This document shows, piece after piece, positions 19,515-29,211 of a stretch of 64,000 nucleotides of DNA. Position 1 is the stretch's first letter; every line of letters starts with the position of its first letter. Below the pieces are notes generated by a model. That model saw only the letters and a list, made by a program, of their open reading frames with translations, was not told the origin of the DNA and did no database searches. A program made the translations under genes and the position numbers. Source of the DNA: Gymnothorax reevesii (Eukaryota > Chordata > Actinopteri > Anguilliformes > Muraenidae); contig CM056583.1 of NCBI GenBank assembly GCA_029721435.1, forward strand, positions 92,460,575 through 92,524,574, read 5' to 3'.

Positions 19515-20705
19515 ACCAACATCTACATCATGAGAGGCTATAGAAACTCTCTTTGGAACATCAGGAAACAGATACTCATATTTCTTGATCAACCTCTCAA
19601 ACTGATCTTTCTGTGAGGGTTCTAAGTGCTGGAGTTTTACATCAAGATTTTGCAGCACTTCAGAATTTGATAATTTACATGAAAGAACTTCAGCTTTAAT
19701 TCTAGGTTCATCATCTTGAAACTCCCCCTCATCTTCACACATCTCGACCATTAGAGGATCTGAAGTGACAGCTGCAACCCTAGCATTTCTGTCATGATAA
19801 GGCTTCAGCATGTTAATGTGACACAACTGTTTTGGCTTTCCCCTATCTGGAGTCTTCCCAATGTAATTGAGATCATTGAGTTTTGTCAGAATTTCATAAG
19901 GACCATGAAATCTAGCCTGCAATGGATTGGACAGCAAGGGAAACAACACAAGGACCTTGTCTCCTGGTTTAAACTCATGGCTTCTAGCCTTATGATCATA
20001 CCAAGTTTTCATTTTTAGCAAAGGTCCTCTCACTTCATGACCAAACACTAACTCAAAAGGACTGAATCCAGTAGACTCCTGCACTGCTTCTCTAGCTGCA
20101 AACAACAGCAAATGAACACCTTCATCCCAGTCTTTCTCATGGTCATAACAATAAGTCCTCATCATTGTCTTGAGAGTGGAATGAAACCGCTCTAAGGCAC
20201 CCTGACTTTCTGGATGATAGGCACTAGAAAGAATCTGCTTTGCACCTAGTTCATACACAACCTGCTGAAACAATCCTGAAGTGAAATTGCTACCCTGGTC
20301 TGACTGAATTTCCCTGGGAAGGCCAAACAACGCGAAGAACTTTATCAAAGCCTTCGAGATTGCAGTTGCCTTGATGTTACATTGAGGTATGGCTTCGGGG
20401 AATCTGGTAGATGCACACATGATTGTCAACAAGTACTGGTTTCCAGATCTAGTCTTGGGTAATGGACCAACACGATCAACAATGACCTTAGAGAATGGCT
20501 CCCCAAATGCTGGGATAGGCTGCAATGGAGCTACAGGTGGGTCTAACTGGTGTTTTCCAACTACCTGACAAGTGTGACAGGTTTTGCAAAAGTTGGAAAC
20601 GTCTTTCCGAAGCCCAGGCCAAAAGAAGTGTTTCATGATCTTATCAACAGTCTTGTTAACACCAAGATGACCTCCTAAAGGTCAACTATGAGCCATCGTT
20701 AAGAT
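19510..20705 (-). pseudogene. Element B integrase and linker to RT
   Basis: This is the integrase part of B's Pol. The zinc region is partly preserved: GGHLGVNKTVDKIMKHFFWP and CKTCHTCQVVGK. The core shows Asp in KVIVDRVGPLPKT, where the family usually has CVGP, then IQSDQGSNF and ESQGALERFHST. The C-terminal part has FKPGDKVLVLFPLL and FHGPYEIL. Two in-frame stops lie upstream of the Met at 20636, one TAG after VYRN (20706-20708) and one TGA about 25 bases further. Both are sense codons in element C, so the integrase is separated from Gag by mutation. The frame ends in element C's LTR after VDVGDA; the true continuation is at 13102. Confidence 0.9.
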
Positions 20706-22393
20706 CTAATTCCTGTAGACCTTCGGAACAACAATTTGCCTGACCACTGCCCAATCTGCATTGGCAGGGATATCAGGAGGGCGCCACTTCCGCATCAACA
20801 CACCATCCTTGAGATAATACCCAACTGGAACTGCGTCTATTTCTTTATCAGGAAGGGCTCTCCTCCTTAGTGCACAAATTTCAGGATCATTAGTTTGCTC
20901 CTCAATCAACCGTTTTCTGGACAGAGACAAGTCTCCAGACACATCAGAATCACCAGACCCATCCGGCTGGCTGAATAGAGAACTGATAAAAGTATCTGAT
21001 AAGTCCTCAAACGGAGAAACCATAGTAGGCCGAACAGAGTCATGACTATTCAATATGCTGGGCGGCACCACATCATCTACTTCTTGAGCCTTCTTGGCCA
21101 TAGCACGAGTCACTGCGCAAGAAGGATACAGAGATGGGTCCTCATCCCGATCTTCAGTGTTCGGCTGTGAAGTAAGATGTACAGGGGGAATTACTTTGCC
21201 CCCAGCCAGGTCATTGCCTAGCAACAGAGAAACACCCTTTATAGGTAGACTTGACATAGCTTTAAGGAACCAACAGTTAGTTGTAACATGACCAGATTTC
21301 TTGCAATAACTGCAAACTAGACCACTTTTGTCACTGTCAGCTTCCACACTTTGAGCACCATCACCAGATTTGTCTTTGGGTGAGGAATCTTGGGTATCAC
21401 CATAACCCTTTTTCTGAAATAGGGACCATCTATTGTTACTGCTAGACTGAAATTTGGACTTATGTGTGAGAACATATTCATCTGCAAATTTGGCAGCTGA
21501 TTGCAAATTCAGTGCTTGCTTCTCATTAAGGTAGGTCTTAACATCATCCTTAACACAGTTCTTGAATTCTTCAACTAACACCATCTCTTTTAGTGAGTTG
21601 AAATCATCCTTGACCTCCATAGAAGTACACCAGCGCTCAAAGCAAACCTGCTTCTCATTAGCAAATTCAACATAAGTCTGATTTTCAGGTTTCTTCAAAC
21701 CTCTGAATTTCTGTCGGTAAGCCTCTGGAACCAACTCATAAGCTCTCAAAATAACCTTTTTGACAACCTCATAATCAGAGGAATCATCTGCAGACAAAGC
21801 CGAATAGGCTTGTTGAGCTTTACCCTTGAGGACAGTTTGCAACATCAGAGGCCAGTGTTCCTTTGGCCACTGGCAACTCTTTGCTACCTTTTCAAAACAC
21901 TGGAAATAGTTGTCAACATCCTTTTCCGAAAATGGAGGCACCAATTTTACCTCCTGGCTAGCGCGAAATTTATTTTCAGTTTGAATTTTAATTTTTAGAT
22001 GCTCCATTTGGAGTCTTTTTTCTCTATCGAATTTCTCTAATTCAAAATCTCTCTGTCTTGCAAATTTTTCTAACTCAAATTGTCTTTGTTCCCTTTCTTT
22101 CCTCTCTTCTCTAGCTAATTTTTCCAACTCAAACTGCCTTTGTTTTTCTTTTTCTTCCCTTTCAATCTCTAGCATTTTTAATTTAAGTTCCATTTCTATA
22201 TTTGGATTTTCCACTGGAAACTGTTCCAGATCTCCAGGTGCAAACACATTTTCATCAATGTAATATTCAACTATCTCTCTAGCCAAGCTCTAAATTCTAA
22301 AATTCTAAAAACCCAAGCGCAAATTTCTAGCAGTTCTGTCTTTTTAAAAGACTTCAAAACCTCAACGGTTGGTGATGCCAAGAAATCATCCAT
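20706..22393 (-). pseudogene. Element B Gag with SCAN-like region; protease site deleted
   Basis: A start at 22393 (MDDFLASPTVEVLK) aligns with the start of C's Gag. A TAG near 22283 and a phase change lead into the long frame from 22286. It has a strongly charged coiled-coil region, residues 28-105, with repeated FELEKLAREE-type heptads. Then come EVKLVPPFSEKDVDNYFQCF and VILRAYELVPEAYRQKFRG, the SCAN-like part. The CCHC knuckle CSYCKKSGHVTTNC lies near 21272-21316. Immediately after NCWFLKA the sequence jumps to LPIKGVSLLLGNDLAGG. In element C about 130 residues lie between these points, including the DTG protease site. The deletion keeps the phase. The linker then runs on to the TAG at 20706. 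Such a copy would need a protease in trans. Confidence 0.9.
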
Positions 22394-22494
22394 TGCTGTT
22401 GATCTGTCAATATATTTATATAGGAAAATTCAAAAAAACAATTTTACAATTTGAAATGTCAGATTTTCAATAAATTACTCACACAATGGTCTAT
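22394..22494 (-). other. Element B leader with missing U5 and primer site
   Basis: The 5' LTR ought to end in AAATTGGGGCCATAACA followed by a primer site. Instead, AT-rich DNA lies between the truncated LTR and the Gag start. No TGG-type primer site was seen here. Confidence 0.55.
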
Positions 22495-22893
22495 CTTTTT
22501 AACAAAGACAATCATGACTAAACTAATCTACAGACCAAGATTGATTGGAAAAAAAAAACAGAAATATTTACAGTCCTTTTTGTGAGTTTCCTGGTGTTGT
22601 GCTGGGTGAGGAAAATTCTCGTACACAGGCAAAAATCCACTAGAAGCTTCACAGGTCTTAAACAGAAATGACAGGTCTGGTCACATGTATCCTTCTCCTT
22701 GCAATTTCTCCTACTACTTTACTGTCTCAATTCTTTTCCTTATATACTCTTTTGCAGACCCCACCCACATTTAGACCTCTTTTTTTTTAATTTTCGGGGA
22801 CTTGCCCCAGACATGTCTGAAACATGTCCAAACATAACTCCAGTCTGAGCTGAATAAAAAAAAGGTCATCTAGTGGCCTATATTCACATTACA
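22495..22893 (-). repeat. 5' LTR of element B, lacking about 90 bp of U5
   Basis: On the plus strand it matches 11266-11661 from TTTTTAACAAAGACAAT to TTCACATTACA, with about seven differences and a loss of TAAATACTGC. The inner 90 bases present in the 3' LTR are absent. Confidence 0.85.
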
Positions 22894-22915
22894 CCTTCAG
22901 TTGCGAGACCGCTAC
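22894..22915 (+). repeat. 3' LTR of element A, last 22 bases
   Basis: CCTTCAGTTGCGAGACCGCTAC continues the LTR exactly as at 6262-6283 (one difference). CCTT is the duplicated target shared with 11166-11169. Confidence 0.85.
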
Positions 22916-22935
22916 TATATATATATATATATATA
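22915..22935. repeat. (TA)n microsatellite
   Basis: Alternating TA run directly after the last bases of element A's 3' LTR. It hides the expected target duplication of A. Confidence 0.85.
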
Positions 22936-23689
22936 GGGTCCTATATTGTTCTGTAATTGTATCTCCGTGATATCATGTCCTTGTACATGTTCATGTATTC
23001 TCGCCGTTTCATCTCAAGAAATTTTTTCGCAATAAGGCCAAGTCAGCTGTATCCAAACAACACAAAGTCATTTTCTAACTTACACTCCTTGATAACACTA
23101 CACATAACAAAGACAACATCCACACAATGCGTCAATCCGAAGACCAACTGATAAACAACATGATGTCTTAATCTCATGGGTGGAAAGTAAATAAGATACC
23201 AATCAACAACAAATGTTTGTGTGATGACTTTTAACGAAAACATTTAAATTGCATAATTCTTTAAGATATTGAACTAAAACAAGAAATACAACATCAAGTA
23301 TACACTGCTCAACATGTTCAAAAACGTCTCCAGCTTAAAATCCTCTTACTAAGATACAAACTATCGACCTGGCTGTTGCTCAATTTATTCCAAGGGTGTC
23401 TGCCACAGCAATGCAGTCAAGATTTTCATTCTCGAAGGCGTCGATCAACCTTCCGCTATCCTAGTTTATATTGCGCCAGTAGCGTACGCTTTGAGCTGCC
23501 ATTGTACCCGAAAGAGGTTACACTTGAGAATGAACAGATGTCGGCCCTACCCAAAGCAGCTGTATTGATGATGAAGCCAATTTATACAAAACTAAATGGA
23601 AAAAAAGGCCACACAATCCCCAAGCTCACTAAATGCAATGATTTATTTAATATGAATATACTTATTTGGAATCTGGTTGCCTTTTCATG
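22936..23689. other. Interior of element F, no gene recognised
   Basis: The stretch has the same modest AT content as the F ends. Frames such as 23376-23690 show no known domain. It may hold the decayed interior of element F. Confidence 0.4.
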
Positions 23690-23937
23690 AATATGAATGA
23701 CCAACAATGTTCCGCCGACGGCTTAAAATGAATTTGAATGCTCATGCTAAAATGCATGCTCCAATTTTGCATTTGAATACCACTAATGAACAACTGATTG
23801 CTCGGATAGTGAATTTGAATCATCAGATTGGGAATTTGAAACCTGATTCAGTGCTGCGAGCGAGAAATATGTGAAATTCAATGCTCGGAATATGAAGTTG
23901 AATGACAAAATGAATGAATTGACCGGGAAAACCTATT
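23690..23937 (-). repeat. Right end of element F with subterminal repeats
   Basis: GAATTTGAATG-type motifs (reverse of CATTCAAATTC) occur near 23730, 23770, 23812, 23833 and 23893, and the end reads TTGACCGGGAAAACCTAT. The arrangement mirrors 4082-4390. Confidence 0.65.
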
Positions 23938-24549
23938 CTGAACAGTGATTATGTGTCCATTATCCAACAAAACAGTGAAGCTGTTCCTTTTCATTACTCT
24001 AGTGAGCTGCTCAGAGTAATACATCTGTCCTTTGACCAGAATTCTACTGAATATTTTCGCGACTGAAAGTATCTCTCTCATAGCCTCTATCTCTTCGTTA
24101 GTAGGTTTTCGTACATGGTGTCAACCAAGTGTCACGACTTGACCTGCTTCTCTTTCAGACTGTTTCAGTAATTTTTGGACCAGTGAAGTGGTTTTGCAGC
24201 TGTTTACATCCAGGCACAGCATTACACAGTACATTGTTTTCAAAAGAGGCAACACTTGTCTGTGTGTGACTTGTCTGATTATCCGTGAAGGAACACACTG
24301 GGTACCGTGAAACGTCTCCAGTATCTCTCATTAAAAGACTTAAAAATTTGTCCTGAATGTACCCACAAAGGCCCTCAATTTCATAGAGTCAGGCAAATGA
24401 AGACATAAATGTACGTTAAATGATACATTTTCCTTTCCATATAGTGTTTCATATTGTTTGACAAAATCTGCAACTAGTTTTTCCACATCTTTTTAACCCC
24501 TCTGATGTGACAATGTCCTTACATAGCAAGAGCATGTAGGTGACAAATA
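23938..24549. other. No gene or repeat recognised
   Basis: Short frames only. Nothing in it resembled the elements on either side. Confidence 0.4.
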
Positions 24550-26052
24550 CTGAGTACAAATGAAAACGCACCACTCACGAAATCTGGAATAGCTCCACGG
24601 ATTGATATGTGAAGTATATACATATGATGCGTTTGAGATAATGGATGATTTAAGAAGACATGTAAACATCATTCAATTTCATTCACAATAATGTTAATGC
24701 GCGAGAGAGGTTTAACTGGTGTAGGGGTCAAACAGGAAAGTCAATAACGGGTGTGACTGCCATTTGCATTGACACATGCAGTGCATCGTCGTTGCATGGA
24801 GTTGATCAGTCTCTGGATAGTGTTCTGAGGGATAGCATTCCACTCCTGAACAAGGGCAACCTTAAGTTCTCGGATGTTGTCCATCTGGCGTCGACGTGAA
24901 AGACGTTGTCCAATTTCATCCCATTAGTGCTCGATAGGGGAGAGGTCGGGTGACAGAGCTGGCCACTGAAGCACGGGGATGTTTTGCTGTGCAAGGTACT
25001 GCATGGACACCCTAGCAGTGTGTGCCCTAGCGTTGTCCTATTGGAACGTGTGGACATCGTGGTGTTGGTTGAAGAACGGGGCAACTTAGTTCTGCAGCAC
25101 CTGGTCCCAGTAGTAGACGCCGTTCACCCTTCCTCTGCAGATATGGAGAGGGTTTCTGTGACGGTAGCTTATTCCACCCCACACCATAACGCTGCCACCA
25201 CCCCAACGGTTTGAACAACACAATCGGCCTTATAACGTTCATCACGTCTCCGCCAAACACGTATACGGCCATCTGCGTTCCTTAAGTGAAATCGTGACTC
25301 GTCAGAAAAGATGACACCGTGCCATTGTCGTAGTCACCAATTCTGGTGCTTGTTTGCCCACTGTAGACGCTGGTTTCGGTGACGATCCGTCGATATGGGG
25401 CCGAAATAAGGACGTCGTGCACGCAGGCCTGCAGCTTGCAGGCGGCTCCGTACGGTGTTGGGGTGAATGAATCCACGTCGTCCTTGGACTTGAGCAGCCG
25501 TTCTTGTCGCTGGTAGTGTTCGGTCTCGGACATGATCCCGTACAATCTGACGGTCCTGACGTGCCTTTGTCACACGTTGTTGACCCGGTAGAGGACGAAC
25601 CCGAATGCTCCCCGTTTGCAGAAACCTTTGATGGAGTCTTGCGATCGTTGCGTGTGCGCAGTGTAGTCGTCTGACAATTTCCCTGGTGCTGGCGCCAATT
25701 TGAAGCATGCCTATGGCACGTTCCCGTTCAGGGGCTGTAAGTCGCGGCATAGTGTCGACGTTTCACAAGTGTCAGTGAAGAAGTGAAATTTTATTCGGAT
25801 TCACATGCTTTTAAAGGCAATGTGTGCACAAATTCAGAGTGAAATTCATTTTTCCCGTGGTGTGCGTGCAAGATGTTGCGTTTTTGCGAAAAATTGCCTA
25901 GCGTAACAGTTAACTTGAAATTCTCGCATTTCTTGCACCTGGCATGTCGGGAGACATCACTGTAGTGTTGCTGTTGTATAAAAATAATATTGAAGTTCAT
26001 TTGAACTTAAATATTGACTTTTTTCAAGTGGTTCGTTTTCATTTGTACTCAG
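24550..26052 (-). mobile_element. Tc1/mariner transposon, family J
   Basis: The left end TGAGTACAAATGAAAACGCACCACT is matched in reverse by AGTGGTTCGTTTTCATTTGTACTCA at the right, about 1.5 kb apart. The transposase lies on the minus strand. Both ends look present, but the gene has stops. Confidence 0.85.
24741..25750 (-). pseudogene. Tc1/mariner transposase, family J, with stops
   Basis: The Met of MPRLTAPERERAIGMLQ at 25750 opens the gene. The first helix-turn-helix is GASTREIVRRLHCAHATIARL, with GQQRVTKARQDR as the hook between the two DNA-binding units and the second unit around IHPNTVRSRLQAAGL. A TAG after NKHQNW at about 25334 ends the open part. The catalytic Asp is readable in FSDESRFHLRNADG near 25290. 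The third acidic site is in LSPIEH near 24925-24945, followed by a TAA or TAG instead of Trp. The gene ends with the family signature GSHTRY before TGA at 24741. The N-terminal 139 codons are intact; the core is interrupted. It is related to, but distinct from, family K at 46241. Confidence 0.85.
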
Positions 26053-26704
26053 TCATAGATAAAGCAGTGCTGGGAAAATGCCTGGGGTAGTATTCCTTTT
26101 ACTACAAAGATACTATAAAAAAAGTAGCAAGTTCTGCCTTCCAAAAATTCCTTAGCCGAAAAGAGCGGGCCAATCTTGTGGTATTGAACGGAGGATAAAT
26201 TATTAAGAGTTGTTGATCAAGCTCAGGAACACGATTACCAGTTTAATCTGGCCTCTCATGGCTTTCACTATCCAGCCACAAGCTTACCATGAGCCGAACT
26301 ACACTAAGATGCACAATATGCATTACCTAGGGGTGATGCTCAGGTTCAACTTGCACAAAGGTGTCAGGCATTTCATTCTCTTGTCTCTAAGGTGAATGTC
26401 CCTTCAGCTGCGGTTTTTGAAATAAATCCTGTTGAGTAAATGTAAACTTTATTGACTTGTTATTCAATATATTATCATTTATATTTGAAAATATAGGAGA
26501 CCATTGTACATAGAAATAAGCATATACAGTACATGCATCTTCCCATGTATAATTTCATATATACCATAGATAATATGATTCAATATATCGTTTTATGTCA
26601 ATCAATATATTTCTTCAACACATTTAAGACCCAGTACATATATCATCATCATCTATTCTCAGAGCACCAGTAGGGACATTAGGCCCAAATCTAATTATAT
26701 TATC
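26053..26704. other. No gene recognised
   Basis: AT-rich DNA with only short frames. I see nothing to annotate here apart from the LINE tail that starts near 26705. Confidence 0.4.
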
Positions 26705-27010
26705 TTGTACTATCTCATGAAAGCTATGAGAAGAGGCTGAAGATCCTTAATCTCTTTAGTCTTAGGAAAGGGAGACTTAACGGTGATTTGATTGAGGTCT
26801 TTAAATATGTTAAAGGGATGAACAAAGTGAATTATGTTGGATTCCTTCGGGCAAGTTTTGTTTGGAGAACTCAGGGTGACAAATGGAAGTTGACCAAAGG
26901 TAAATTAAATTTTAATTTCGATGTGGAATAGCTTGCCTGACCTATTGTTGAGGCAGAAACCTTGGGAATTTTCAAGAGCAGGCTTGACTTAAAGCTAGAT
27001 ACCATTGATT
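26705..27010 (+). pseudogene. C-terminal tail of a CR1-like LINE reverse transcriptase
   Basis: Read on the plus strand the DNA gives RLKILNLFSLRKGRL, then GDLIEVFKYVKGMNK, a Lys-rich GDKWKLTKGKLNF and finally LGIFKSRLDL. This series is typical of the region after the RT domain in CR1-, L2- and Rex1-like LINEs (the SLxxRRLRGDLIxVYK and FKxRLD motifs). Stops occur at the VVDLWNSLP-equivalent position. No RT active site is present upstream, so this is a severely 5'-truncated insertion. That is the usual fate of LINEs. The 3' end of the element is not clear, and an AT microsatellite begins about 95 bases on. Confidence 0.7.
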
Positions 27011-27104
27011 CTTTGCGTTTTATGAAAGTTAATATTTGATAAAGATAACCTGAGTAAATCTAAAATGCAGTTTTTAAATGTTGATTTATATGAAATAAAT
27101 GTGT

Positions 27105-27105
27105 A

Positions 27106-27157
<52 letters not shown>
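27105..27157. repeat. (TA)n microsatellite
   Basis: About 25 uninterrupted TA units, a preferred landing site for Tc1 elements; a Tc1-like end follows. Confidence 0.9.
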
Positions 27158-27161
<4 letters not shown>

Positions 27162-27171
27162 TACATACATT

Positions 27172-27270
27172 ACTAGTCAAAAGTTTTAGAACAGCCCAAT
27201 TTTTCCTTTATTGAAAATTATGTATTTAATGTCTCATTGTATCCTGAAATGAATGCATAGAACAACAAAT
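27172..27270 (+). repeat. Tc1-like terminal repeat fragment
   Basis: ACTAGTCAAAAGTTTTAGAACAGCCCAATTTTTCC resembles Tc1-type terminal repeats common in fish. The similarity continues through TCTCATTGTATCCTGAAATGAATGCATAGAAC. No matching end or transposase was seen, so it is a fragment. Confidence 0.55.
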
Positions 27271-27689
27271 ATACTAGCCTGGAATCCATCCTTATTAAGC
27301 TTTGGTCACTCCCAATGGTCACTTGCTGATATGCCTGGCCTCAGTCGGTAGGCCAGGATTTGACTTTCAAATATTCACACAAAATGTATGCGAGATCTGT
27401 GATTGGCTCACAGCTAGATAGACTTAAAAATAAATAAAATACCACAGTTCTGCATTCAACTGAGGTTTTGGAAGTATTCATCTGACTAGCAGCAGAGTCT
27501 CTGGGCAACGAACAAGCCGGGAGGCGGGACTTCCGTTGAATGCACAATAGGAGTGGGGCGATTTTTGATCAGATCGCATATCGGAGATATGCAATATTTT
27601 TAACCTGACACGCAGACACCCCCCAACTCGCCACGCAGTTTCATGTCTCTGAACTTTACCTTTTTTAAGTGCTGAAGCAGTTAACCGAT

Positions 27690-28257
27690 TTGCACATTTG
27701 CCTGGCCACCTTGGTTTCAGACGGTGTGTGGGGGCTATTGACGGCTGCCACATCGGGTCAAAGCCCTAAACACCCGGGATGCACAGGACTACTTGAACCG
27801 GAAACCGTTTCATTCAGTTCAGCTTCAGGCAGTGTGTGACAGTTAAGGGAAATTTCTGGACATTTCTATCAGATTCCCTGGGTCAGTGCGTGACACACGT
27901 GTGCTGAAAAGTAGCCCTTTGTACCAGAATGCTATTTACCCACCGCCAGGACACTTTATTCTGGGTCATGGTGGGTACCCCTGCCTGGAGCTTCCCATCA
28001 CCATACTCACCCCTTACCGTGAACCGCTGCAGAACGGGACACAAGAAAGGTTCTACCGCCATCTCTCCAAGGCTCGCTCCATCAAAGAGAGAACATTTGG
28101 AATGATGAAGACTAGGTGGAGGTGCTTATTCTTTAAGACCTTGGAGGTGGATCATTTATTTGTGCCCACAGTGATCACCTGCTGTGCTGTGCTGCACGAT
28201 ATGTGCCTCTCTGTTGGAGACATGGTGAACAGGACCCTCAAGCGGCCCAGGACATAA
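27690..28257 (+). pseudogene. PIF/Harbinger nuclease (HARBI1-like), damaged
   Basis: PIF/Harbinger transposases are DDE nucleases that insert into TA-rich three-base targets. The first acidic motif is GAIDGCHI near 27737-27760, followed by ALNTRDAQDYLNRKPFHSVQLQAVCD and a TAA. The second part runs in one frame from about 27875: FPGSVRDTRVLKSSPLY, PPPGHFILGHGGYPC, ARSIKERTFGMMKTRWR and ITCCAVLHDMCL. In the family, the residue before GGYP is the catalytic Asp (LGDGGYP); here it is His. The catalytic Glu (KERTFG) is kept. Frame changes occur around 27765. The partner DNA-binding protein of these elements and the terminal repeats were not found. Inactive. Confidence 0.8.
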
Positions 28258-28791
28258 TAGAACCCGAACCTGTGCCTGGCCCAGAGCGATTGAACTTGGT
28301 GGTGCCACAAGGAGAGACAACCTGGCTGCTTTACTCTCTGCACCGGCGAGAATCCCTGGACACCTTCAAGAACATGACCATCTGTAAGTCTTTCAAGAGC
28401 AGCACTGTACACTGTCATTGCAATGTTTACACTTTAAATACTGCACTTTTAAAATTATACCTATGCTGCATTTTTGTCACGGTTTCATTTCTGTTTATTA
28501 AAAAAAGACACCAAAAGCAATTCTGTTGTCTTTTAAATAAATAATGTTACATGTTTCCACTGAAAACTTCACATAGAACCACAATAAATTTTTCCACTAG
28601 CCATGGCTACTCCCTCCAAGGCATTTTTCACAACTGCCCATCCCCCCAGAACTTTTTACCCATCACAGCTACCATCTCACCCTCCTCCCCAACCCCAAAG
28701 GAGCAAGAGACACCACAATATATGTATTTAAAACTAATGGGGCTGTTCCCTATCTGCTATTCTACTTAAAATATTAATCACTTCTTGGTTC
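28258..28791. other. No gene recognised
   Basis: This may be downstream sequence of the Harbinger remnant. There is an AATAAATAATG stretch near 28540 but no defined end repeat. Confidence 0.4.
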
Positions 28792-28815
28792 TTCCATCCA
28801 TCCATTTTCTACCGC

Positions 28816-29211
28816 TTATCCGGGGCCGGGTCGGGGGGGCAGCAGTCTCAGCAAGGATGCCCAGACTTCCCTCTCCCCGGACACTTCCCCCAGTTCTTCC
28901 GGAGGTATCCCGAGGCGTTCCCAGGCCAGCCGAGAGACATAGTCCCTCCAGCGTGTCCTGGGTCTTCCCCGAGGCCTCCTCCCGGTGGGGCATGCCCGGA
29001 ATACCTTCCCAGGAAGGCGTCCAGGGGGCATCCGATAAAGATGCCCGAGCCACCCCAGCTGGCCCCTCTCGACGTGGAGGAGCAGCGGCTCTACTCTGAG
29101 CACCTCCCGGGTGACAGAGCTCCTCACCCTATCTCTTAGGGAGCGGCCCGCCACCCTGCGGAGGAAACCCATTTCAGCCGCTTGTACCCGAGATCTCGTT
29201 CTTTCGGTCAT
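28816..29211 (-). pseudogene. Rex3 C-terminal domain
   Basis: The frame resumes as MTERTRSRVQAAEMGFLRR, then SVTREVLRVEPLLLHVER, GQLGWLGHLYRMPPGRLPG, RPRGRPRTRWRDYVSRLAW and ends LLPPRPGPG at 28816. This is the Rex3 tail: the WLGH and GRPRTRWRDY motifs are common in RTE-type C-terminal regions. The Met is internal; the part belongs to the RT frame upstream and is split from it by the frameshift near 29215. The element's 3' untranslated part is only about 20 bases before the TGGA tail. Confidence 0.85.

Larger units (their letters stand above)
11170..22893 (-). mobile_element. Gmr1-like Ty3/Gypsy retrotransposon B, inserted in A and split by C
   Basis: Element B lies on the minus strand: 5' LTR at right, gag, integrase, RT and RNase H, 3' LTR at left. 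Integrase precedes RT, the order described for the Gmr1 group of Gypsy elements. CCTT flanks both ends within A's LTR sequence. Element C splits its pol at 13103-19509. Without C the element is about 5.3 kb. It lacks the protease active site and has several stops, so it is not autonomous. Confidence 0.9.
6065..22915 (+). mobile_element. Ty3/Gypsy retrotransposon A, interrupted by B and C
   Basis: Element A reads 5' LTR, primer site, gag, protease, RT, RNase H, integrase and 3' LTR on the plus strand. This is the ordinary Gypsy order. Its 3' LTR is split: 10873-11169 and 22894-22915, with element B in between and CCTT repeated on both sides. The 5' LTR lacks roughly its first 100 bases. Without the insertions it is about 5.1 kb. 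All reading frames are broken. Confidence 0.85.
4082..23937. mobile_element. Outer unclassified DNA element (F) that hosts the nested insertions
   Basis: The left edge reads ATAGGTTTTCCCGGTCAATTTCA and the right edge reads TGAATTGACCGGGAAAACCTAT, near-perfect inverted ends. Inside each end lie several copies of CATTCAAATTC in opposite orientation. The 19.9 kb between them holds a Tc1 copy and three Gypsy elements. The element's own sequence is only about 4082-4500 and 22936-23937. No transposase or clear target duplication was found, so its superfamily is unknown. Two separate copies in opposite orientation remain possible. Confidence 0.6.

Noticed and set aside
23376..23690. Possible host exon or F-element transposase
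   Set aside because: No recognisable motif, no splice context and biased composition; a 104-codon frame of this size is expected by chance.
4082..23937. A giant transposon with cargo genes, such as a virus-transposon fusion
   Set aside because: All genes between the ends belong to separately inserted retroelements and a Tc1 copy. No replication, capsid or accessory genes were seen.
28785..29099. Plus-strand frames across the Rex3 region
   Set aside because: They mirror the Rex3 protein on the minus strand; no independent evidence.
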